A program made the position numbers and the translations under genes. A DNA stretch of 16,689 nucleotides, from NCBI GenBank assembly GCA_946885745.1, contig CAMPGV010000016.1, forward strand, positions 1 through 16,689, given 5' to 3'. The DNA comes from an uncultured Candidatus Saccharibacteria bacterium (GTDB lineage Bacteria; Patescibacteria; Saccharimonadia; Saccharimonadales; JAEWBQ01). Below are positions 12,935 to 16,689 of the stretch, one piece after another. How positions within the stretch are numbered: position 1 is the first letter of the stretch; every line of letters starts with the position of its first letter. Under the pieces are notes generated by a model. That model was not told the origin of the DNA. It searched no databases and saw only the letters and a program-made list of their open reading frames with translations.

Positions 12935-14713
12935 ATGAAGCAGCAACAGATTAGAAATTTTTGTATTATTGCTCACATTGATCATGGTAAGTCGACCTTG
13001 GCTGACCGCATGATGGAAATGACGAGCACAGTTGAAAAGCGCGATATGAAATCGCAGCTGCTTGATAGCATGGATCTTGAGCGTGAGAAGGGGATTACCA
13101 TTAAGCTGGCCCCGGTTCGTATGCGCTATAAAGACCATGACTTAAATCTGATTGATACGCCAGGGCATGTTGACTTTAGCTATGAAGTGAGTCGCTCGCT
13201 TGAAGCTTGTGAAGGTGCTATTTTGGTGGTTGATGCTAGTCAGGGTATCCAGGCGCAGACGCTCGCTAATGTGTACTTAGCGCTGGCGGCCGATCTAACG
13301 ATTATTCCGGTGCTGAATAAAATCGACTTGCCGGCTGCTGACGTGCCACGTGTTTCGGCGGAGATTATTAATCTGCTTGGCTGTGATGAAAGCGACATCT
13401 TAAAGATCAGTGCCAAGACTGGCGAGGGAGTACCGGAGGTGCTTGATGCTGTGCTGGAGCGTATCGCTCCGCCACAAGGTGAAACGACAGCTCCGACTCG
13501 CGCTCTGATCTTTGATAGTTACTACGATGACTATCGCGGCGTGATTCTCTATACCCGTGTCGTTGATGGTGCGATCAAGAAGGGTGATACGATCGAAATG
13601 CTTGCAACAGGTGCGCATGGAATTGCTCTTGAAGTCGGTGCGCTTAACCCGACGATGAAGGCCGAAGAGGACATCGCGACTGGTGAAATCGGGTATATCG
13701 TCACCAACCTAAAGACGACTCGTGACGCCCGTGTCGGTGATACCGTTACCGTTCGTCGTGCGCACGCTGAACAGCCACTGCCGGGCTACCAACACGTTAA
13801 GCCATTTGTGTACGCTGGCTTCTTCCCTGTATCAAACGAAGATTACCAAGACCTTAAAGATGCGGTTGAGAAGTTGAGCCTTAGTGACAGTGCGCTTCAG
13901 TTTGAGCCGGAAAATTCGCCGGTTCTCGGCTTTGGTGTGCGTATTGGTTTCTTGGGACTTCTGCATATGGATATTATTCGTGAGCGTTTGGAGCGTGAGT
14001 ATAATCTTGATCTTGTCGTCACCAACCCCTCGACTGACTACCACATTATTTTGAACAACGGCGAAGAAGTCGACATCAAGTCAGCCAGTGATCTGCCTGA
14101 CCCGTCGAAGATTTCAGAGATTCGTGAGCCGTGGATCAAGGGCGAGATCGTCGTACCGCAAGAGTACATTGGCGCGGTGATTCAGCTGATTGTCGGTAAG
14201 CGTGGTCTACAGAAGAACCTCAGCTACATTGATGAGCGGGCTCTGATTAGCTTTGAAGCGCCACTTGCCAATCTCTTGACTGATTTTTACGATCAACTCA
14301 AGTCGGTAACCAGCGGTTACGGTAGCTTTAACTACGAACTCGATACTTACCGCCAAGAGGATCTTGTGAAGGTGGACTTCTATGTGGCAAATGAAATTGT
14401 TGACGCGCTCAGTGTGATGGCGCACCGTTCGGAGAGCCAGCGTCTTGGTCGCGAGACTGTCGATAAGCTCAAGGAGGTGATTCCGCGACAGAGCTTCCAG
14501 GTGAGTCTTCAGGCGGCGATTGGCGGCAAGTTTATTGCCCGTGCCGATCTTTCGGCCTACCGAAAAGATGTGACCGGTTACCTCTATGGTGGTGACGTCA
14601 GTCGTAAGAAAAAGCTGCTCGCCAAGCAGGCGAAGGGTAAGAAGCGAATGAAGCGCTTTGGTAAAGTTGATATTCCGTCTGAAGCCTTCACGGTCATGCT
14701 CAAGCGTGACTAG
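12935..14713 (+). CDS. lepA: Elongation factor 4 (LepA), translational GTPase
   Basis: LepA is a ribosome-associated GTPase that resembles EF-G without domain IV and helps with stalled or back-slipped ribosomes and 30S assembly. At 592 aa it has the usual length. GTPase motifs are AHIDHGKST (13-21), GITIK (53-57), DTPGH (74-78), NKID (128-131) and SAKTG (G5). The ending, with the basic tail KKKLLAKQAKGKKRMKRFG, is the LepA-specific C-terminal domain that reaches into the tRNA site. The ATG at 12935 gives MKQQQIRNFCIIAHIDHGKS, the standard family start; an earlier TTG (12920) lies inside the -10 box and is rejected. TAG stop, followed by gmk after 16 bases. Confidence 0.97.
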   Translation: MKQQQIRNFCIIAHIDHGKSTLADRMMEMTSTVEKRDMKSQLLDSMDLEREKGITIKLAPVRMRYKDHDLNLIDTPGHVDFSYEVSRSLEACEGAILVVDASQGIQAQTLANVYLALAADLTIIPVLNKIDLPAADVPRVSAEIINLLGCDESDILKISAKTGEGVPEVLDAVLERIAPPQGETTAPTRALIFDSYYDDYRGVILYTRVVDGAIKKGDTIEMLATGAHGIALEVGALNPTMKAEEDIATGEIGYIVTNLKTTRDARVGDTVTVRRAHAEQPLPGYQHVKPFVYAGFFPVSNEDYQDLKDAVEKLSLSDSALQFEPENSPVLGFGVRIGFLGLLHMDIIRERLEREYNLDLVVTNPSTDYHIILNNGEEVDIKSASDLPDPSKISEIREPWIKGEIVVPQEYIGAVIQLIVGKRGLQKNLSYIDERALISFEAPLANLLTDFYDQLKSVTSGYGSFNYELDTYRQEDLVKVDFYVANEIVDALSVMAHRSESQRLGRETVDKLKEVIPRQSFQVSLQAAIGGKFIARADLSAYRKDVTGYLYGGDVSRKKKLLAKQAKGKKRMKRFGKVDIPSEAFTVMLKRD

Positions 14714-14722
14714 TGGTAAAAT
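14714..14722 (+). promoter_or_regulatory. Extended -10 directly before gmk
   Basis: TGGTAAAAT begins on the base after the lepA stop codon and ends 7 bases before the gmk ATG. The intervening AGAGGGA is too close to serve as a ribosome site. A leaderless transcript is predicted. Confidence 0.5.
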
Positions 14723-14729
14723 AGAGGGA

Positions 14730-15443
14730 ATGGATACGCTTGAACACTTGATTACAAATTACCAACCCTCTGATGCTGCGATCGATCTTGTTCGTAATAC
14801 GCATATTACGCTCCTTGTCGGCATTTCTGGTGCCGGTAAAGACACGATCAAAAAACGATTGCTCGCAGATAGTGACTATCGGGATATTATTTCTCACACC
14901 ACACGTGCACCGCGTAGCAATAATGGTGTGCCAGAAGTTGCTGACGTTGACTATCACTTTATTGACGAGGCCGAGGCACGTCGTATGGTTGAGGGTCAAG
15001 AATTTATTGAAGCTAAGTATGTGCACGGAACGGTCTACGGTACAAGCGTCAGCGAGCTGCGACAGTCGTATGACCAGCGTAAAATTGCGATTACTGATGT
15101 GGATGTTCAGGGGGTGGCTGAGTATAAGGACTTGGCGCAGTCAGTGGTGGCAGTCTTTATTTTACCGCCAAACTACAGCGCTTGGCGGCAGCGCTTGGCG
15201 GCGCGCTACGCTACTTTGGAAGAGTTTGAGGCCGAGTGGCCAAAGCGTCGTGACAGTGCAATTGCCGAACTGACCCACGCACTTGAGGTGCCGTACTATC
15301 ACTTTATCGTGAATGATGAGCTGGATGAGGCGGTGCGTATTGCAGACGAGATCGCTCACCATGGAGATGTCTTTAATCGCAAGGATGACGAGTTGCGCAT
15401 TCGCGCTCGCGACCTGCTCGAGGCAATTAAGCTGAGCGTCTAG
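14730..15443 (+). CDS. gmk: Guanylate kinase-family protein
   Basis: Guanylate kinase turns GMP and ATP into GDP and ADP. Visible signs are the P-loop GISGAGKDT (31-39), the GMP-binding segment SHTTRAPR with VDYHF after it, EFIEAKYVHGTVYGTS (family form FxExxxVHGxxYGT), and the DVDVQG nucleotide segment. The P-loop ends Gly-Lys-Asp-Thr instead of the common Gly-Lys-Gly/Ser-Thr. There is an extra N-terminal region of about 25 residues and a charged C-terminal tail (RKDDELRIRARDLLEAI), making 237 aa against about 205 normally. The ATG at 14730 is chosen; the open frame upstream lies within lepA. Its TAG stop is inside the CIRCE operator of hrcA. Some doubt remains whether GMP is the true substrate. 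Confidence 0.88.
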   Translation: MDTLEHLITNYQPSDAAIDLVRNTHITLLVGISGAGKDTIKKRLLADSDYRDIISHTTRAPRSNNGVPEVADVDYHFIDEAEARRMVEGQEFIEAKYVHGTVYGTSVSELRQSYDQRKIAITDVDVQGVAEYKDLAQSVVAVFILPPNYSAWRQRLAARYATLEEFEAEWPKRRDSAIAELTHALEVPYYHFIVNDELDEAVRIADEIAHHGDVFNRKDDELRIRARDLLEAIKLSV

Positions 15444-15466
15444 CACTCTTGTTGAAAGAGTGCCAA
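15440..15466 (+). promoter_or_regulatory. CIRCE operator (HrcA binding site)
   Basis: CTAGCACTC-N9-GAGTGCCAA matches the CIRCE consensus TTAGCACTC-N9-GAGTGCTAA except at one base in each arm, with the exact 9-base spacer. It starts at the gmk stop codon and spans the -35 of the hrcA promoter, ideal for repression by HrcA. Confidence 0.9.
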
Positions 15467-15480
15467 AATTAGTCTATACT
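15452..15480 (+). promoter_or_regulatory. hrcA promoter
   Basis: TTGAAA (15452-15457, in the CIRCE spacer) and TATACT (15475-15480) are exactly 17 bases apart. The -10 ends 6 bases before the hrcA ATG, so transcription should begin on or next to the start codon. Confidence 0.8.
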
Positions 15481-15486
15481 AATGAT

Positions 15487-16194
15487 ATGACAGATCGTCA
15501 GATTGCTATTTTAGCCGCCATTATTGAGCAGTACGCAGAAATCGCTGCTCCAGTTGGGAGTGTGACGCTCGCCAAGTTATTCAATGTTTCGAGCGCAACG
15601 ATTCGTAGCGAAATGGCCCGTCTTGAAGAGATGGGAATGATCATGCAGCCACATACCAGTGCAGGACGTATTCCAACCGACCAAGGATATCGCTTTTACG
15701 TTAATAGTTTGACCGAGGCGAGCGCAGGGCAGACGCCGTTGCTTGATCGCAGCGCACGAGCACTTGCGGCACGCGTGAATACCCACGGAGATCGCGCCGA
15801 CCGTGCTATTCGTAGTGCGGTTGATAGCTTGGTAGAGCTGACACAGAACCTCGGTATTGCCACCATTGGCGACGAGCTTTATATGAACGGTATTGGTAAT
15901 CTCTTTAGTCAGCCAGAATTCTTAAATGGCCAGCACGTTCAGGCAGTGGCGCGACTGCTTGATAATCTCGAGCCTTGGCTCCGTGAAGCGGCACCAAACG
16001 AGCCGCTCAATGTGTATATTGGTAGTGAAAATCCAATCGGTAAGACGAGCGGGGCAACCCTGATCATCAGCCGGTTCCGCTCGCCCTACAGTGATCGCAG
16101 CTACATCGGTGTGCTCGGTCCAACCCGGCAGAGTTATGGCAAAGTAATGCGTCTCGTCCGTCATGCGGGCGCGATGCTTGAGGAGGTATTGTAA
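15487..16194 (+). CDS. hrcA: Heat-shock repressor HrcA, shortened form (235 aa)
   Basis: HrcA holds heat-shock operons off by binding CIRCE and releases when GroEL is busy with unfolded proteins. The winged helix is complete: ILAAIIEQYAEIAAPVGSV, the recognition region VSSATIRSEMARLEEMGMI and the SAGRIPTDQGYRFYV wing. The C-terminal core is also clear (GIGNLFSQPEF, VYIGSENPIG, YIGVLGPTRQSYGKVM). The protein is about 100 residues shorter than the common form of about 340. The part missing lies between LTQNLGIATIG and DELYMNGIG, where other HrcA proteins carry central strands and the inserted dimerising domain. The ATG at 15487 is chosen because the longer GTG frame (15460) runs through the promoter. 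It lies over its own CIRCE, so autoregulation is expected. TAA overlaps the next gene's ATG. Confidence 0.93.
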   Translation: MTDRQIAILAAIIEQYAEIAAPVGSVTLAKLFNVSSATIRSEMARLEEMGMIMQPHTSAGRIPTDQGYRFYVNSLTEASAGQTPLLDRSARALAARVNTHGDRADRAIRSAVDSLVELTQNLGIATIGDELYMNGIGNLFSQPEFLNGQHVQAVARLLDNLEPWLREAAPNEPLNVYIGSENPIGKTSGATLIISRFRSPYSDRSYIGVLGPTRQSYGKVMRLVRHAGAMLEEVL

Positions 16195-16328
16195 TGGAAC
16201 TAATTCAAACAATCGTCGATGGTATCGTTGCGATTATTAACGCAATTATTTCGGGTATTGTGACTGTCATTAATGCCATTGTGAATGCTATTACAAGCTT
16301 CTTCCAGGCCCTGGTAGGTATGTTTTAG
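16194..16328 (+). CDS. 44-residue hydrophobic peptide with three 11-residue repeats
   Basis: The ATG overlaps the hrcA TAA (TAATG), with GAGGAGG 7 bases upstream, a strong ribosome site. After MELIQTIVD come three tandem 11-residue units: GIVAIINAIIS (10-20), GIVTVINAIVN (21-31) and AITSFFQALVG (32-42), ending Met-Phe. Hydrophobic residues recur with a helical period, with Asn/Ser/Thr/Gln on one face. There are no Lys, Arg, His or Cys residues, and the net charge is about -2. It could be one membrane helix or an amphipathic helix lying on or piercing a membrane, as in phenol-soluble-modulin or leaderless-bacteriocin peptides. No family is recognised. It ends TAG, 11 bases before grpE, so it is expressed under CIRCE control with the chaperone genes. 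Confidence 0.75.
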   Translation: MELIQTIVDGIVAIINAIISGIVTVINAIVNAITSFFQALVGMF

Positions 16329-16339
16329 TTGGAGGTAGT

Positions 16340-16689
16340 ATGACAAAAGAGAAGACAAAGAAGACAGACGAACTTGAACAGCAGATTGCTGAATTGACCG
16401 CCGACTTGCAGCGTACGCGCGCTGATTTTGAAAACTATCGCAAGCGTGTCGAGGCAGAAAAAGTAGCGGCGCGTGAAGCTGGTAAAGCAGCAGCAATCAT
16501 GAAGCTCTTGCCAATTATCGACACTATTGAGCGTGCTGTTGTGTATATGCCAGACGATCTCAAAGATCATAAATGGGCACAGGGAATTAGTGGTCTTGTG
16601 AAGAACCTCGATAAAGCACTCGAGAGTCTCGACCTTAAGCGTATCGATGCCAAGGAAGGTGTCGAATTTAACCCCGACCTGCATGAGGC
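16340..16689 (+). CDS. grpE: Nucleotide exchange factor GrpE (partial, runs off the window)
   Basis: GrpE releases ADP from DnaK during refolding of proteins. A lysine-rich opening (MTKEKTKKTDELEQQI) leads into the long coiled-coil helix (LTADLQRTRADFENYRKRVE) and the four-helix region LLPIIDTIERAVVYM. The last visible residues EGVEFNPDLHEA are the signature before the beta-wing domain. The gene is cut after about 116 codons, so the wing is missing only because of the window edge. GGAGG lies 4 bases before the ATG. dnaK and dnaJ would be expected next. Confidence 0.96.
   Translation, partial: MTKEKTKKTDELEQQIAELTADLQRTRADFENYRKRVEAEKVAAREAGKAAAIMKLLPIIDTIERAVVYMPDDLKDHKWAQGISGLVKNLDKALESLDLKRIDAKEGVEFNPDLHE

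Noticed and set aside
14658..14729. Longer gmk frame beginning inside lepA
   Set aside because: The extra residues overlap the conserved LepA C-terminus in another frame; the ATG at 14730 follows a -10 box at the same spacing as other genes here.
1..16689. CRISPR arrays, insertion sequences, prophage or toxin-antitoxin modules
   Set aside because: No spaced direct repeats, transposase, integrase or recognisable toxin-antitoxin pair was seen on either strand.

Overview
The window looks like a core-genome segment of a Candidate Phyla Radiation bacterium, most likely Saccharibacteria (TM7). This is inferred, not proven. The reasons are the mix of standard housekeeping genes (tilS, ftsH, murJ, lepA, gmk, hrcA, grpE) with unusually short or divergent relatives, a type IV pilin with a 10-residue leader, many tiny unannotated-looking genes, and a marked avoidance of TGA as a stop codon. 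The genes I call use TAG 12 times, TAA 8 times and TGA once. No phage, insertion sequence or CRISPR array is visible.

Layout. Positions 1-50 hold what looks like the 3' end of a tRNA and a two-way terminator. On the minus strand follow a 55-residue small protein (92-259) and a three-gene operon (2770 down to 387): membrane protein, stand-alone ATP-cone protein, and a flavin disulfide-reductase homologue lacking both redox cysteines. The operon fires from a promoter facing that of a 49-residue plus-strand gene (2921-3070). A YggT-like membrane protein (3147-3545) and an endonuclease/exonuclease/phosphatase-family protein (minus, 3586-4347) converge on a shared terminator. An ArsR-type regulator (4542-4868) and a tRNA with CAT anticodon (minus, 4971-5047) converge on another. 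An unrecognised 158-residue protein (5174-5650) is followed by a foldable RNA segment and a structured leader. That leader precedes a three-gene overlapping cassette ending in a Y-family DNA polymerase (5945-7575).

From 7631 to the end all genes read on the plus strand: type IV pilin, a 55-residue two-helix membrane protein, tilS, ftsH, murJ, lepA, gmk, then the heat-shock operon hrcA - 44-residue repeat peptide - grpE (cut by the window end). A CIRCE operator and a good promoter sit directly on the hrcA start, so HrcA very probably represses its own operon.

Recurring theme. Genes fall into two classes. One class has a Shine-Dalgarno sequence at normal spacing. The other has a -10 box ending only 6-8 bases before the start codon and no properly spaced Shine-Dalgarno sequence (endonuclease-like gene, arsR, pilin, 55-residue membrane gene, gmk, hrcA, perhaps murJ; lepA nearly so). 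The second class should be transcribed without a leader. The strongest candidates for something undescribed are the 44-residue peptide made of three 11-residue repeats inside the hrcA-grpE operon, the cysteine-free oxidoreductase operon, and the structured RNA around 5649-5944 before the polymerase cassette.
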